Shown in pieces: positions 63,532-64,000 of a stretch of 64,000 nucleotides of DNA. Below the pieces are notes generated by a model, which was not told the origin of the DNA, made no database searches, and saw only the letters and a list, made by a program, of their open reading frames with translations. The stretch covers positions 62,001 to 126,000 of the forward strand of contig NW_002476027.1 of NCBI RefSeq assembly GCF_000189635.1, in the 5' to 3' direction. Every line of letters starts with the position of its first letter. The first letter of the stretch is position 1. This stretch comes from Tetrahymena thermophila SB210. Taxonomy: Eukaryota; Ciliophora; Oligohymenophorea; Hymenostomatida; Tetrahymenidae. A program made the translations under genes and the position numbers.

Positions 63532-64000
63532 TCATTTTTTTTTATGAGTAGGATTAGCTGATTAAGAATTTTCTGATTTTAACTTTGAATCAGGTCTTGA
63601 TTAGAAAAATTTTTAATACTCTCTTTCAATCCATTCATAAAACTCAGGATTATTTTTCATGTTTTATTCCCATTTGCTTCCTTTGAATTTTTTATTTTGT
63701 TCTATCATTTTTTCAAATAGAAAGTAAGCAAATTTTCTTAATACTAGATTAATTATAGAATCAGGTACAAGTTTTAAGTGTGCATCCATATTGCATACAG
63801 AGTATAATTGGAGTTTAGTTTCAGATAAAGGTTTGAAGACAAATGTAAAAAAAGGAATGTCTACTCGAACACATTTAGAAGCAGTTGGAACATCTACCCC
63901 TGTTTCTTTTTAGCATTCTATATCTTTATCTATAGAACGTGCCATTATTATAATAGAACCATCTTTATGCAATCTATTAACACCAATCCCATGAATAAAA
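63532..64000 (-). CDS. START-domain (lipid-transfer) protein, C-terminal part
   Basis: The frame is open from the window edge to TGA 63532, giving at least 155 residues; the 5' end lies beyond 64,000. The visible part resembles the second half of a StAR-related lipid-transfer domain. A strand RLHKDGSIIIMARSIDKDIE and VRVDIPFFTFVFKPL lead to LQLYSVCNMDAHLKLVPDSI, then the long C-terminal helix NLVLRKFAYFLFEKM, which caps the lipid pocket in this fold. About 50 polar residues (WERE/K-S-rich, ending PTHKKK) follow. START domains bind sterols, phospholipids or ceramides; the ligand cannot be told from this fragment. Confidence 0.75.

Noticed and set aside
1..64000. CRISPR arrays, telomeric G4T2 repeats, rRNA genes, transposase genes
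   Set aside because: Looked for by eye on both strands and not found.

Overview
The window reads as nuclear DNA of a ciliate, most likely Tetrahymena or a close relative. It is roughly 75-80% A+T. Nearly every gene stays open only if TAA and TAG are read as glutamine and TGA is the sole stop. Introns are GT...AG, mostly about 45-450 bases long and A/T-rich, which fits Tetrahymena better than Paramecium (introns of 20-35 bases). Under the standard code almost all of these genes shatter, so all calls here use the ciliate code. There is no operon logic: each gene has its own A/T-rich flanks.

Layout. 1-8.5 kb: an EF-hand-like coiled-coil protein and a small membrane-anchored unknown. 8.5-15 kb: a coiled-coil cytoskeletal-type protein, a G+C-rich island holding a doubtful ORF and three copies of a 13-base repeat, and a second coiled-coil protein. 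15.9-24.9 kb: COQ6-like flavin monooxygenase (ubiquinone synthesis), a divergent TFIIB-like factor, an actin-fragmin-kinase-fold protein, and a RabJ-type GTPase on the minus strand. 25.3-35.2 kb: a long cyclic-nucleotide-binding protein (-), a VPS9-domain protein (+), and an 84-residue free-standing DnaJ-type zinc domain (-). 35.9-44.5 kb: one very large minus-strand gene with IQ-like motifs and recurring modules. 44.8-47.3 kb: ADAL-type deaminase and RFC2-type clamp-loader subunit, both minus. 48-58 kb: an unknown N-rich protein, an unknown with an eIF4E-binding-like motif, a small charged protein, a doubtful short gene, a small Cys-containing protein with highly-expressed-type codons, and eIF2-beta. 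58-64 kb: a long spacer with a possible structured RNA, a Q-rich protein, and the 3' end of a START-domain gene cut by the window edge.

The genes are a housekeeping and signalling mix (replication, translation initiation, transcription, ubiquinone, vesicle Rabs, cyclic nucleotides, lipid transfer) and not a single pathway. No CRISPR, IS element, phage, rRNA or intact tRNA was seen. The most unusual items are the giant repeat-module protein, the G+C-rich island near 12 kb, the candidate RNA near 59.3 kb, and the stand-alone zinc domain. Exon boundaries come from reading-frame continuity and splice signals only; single-exon or fully phase-checked models (total coding length divisible by three) are the most reliable.
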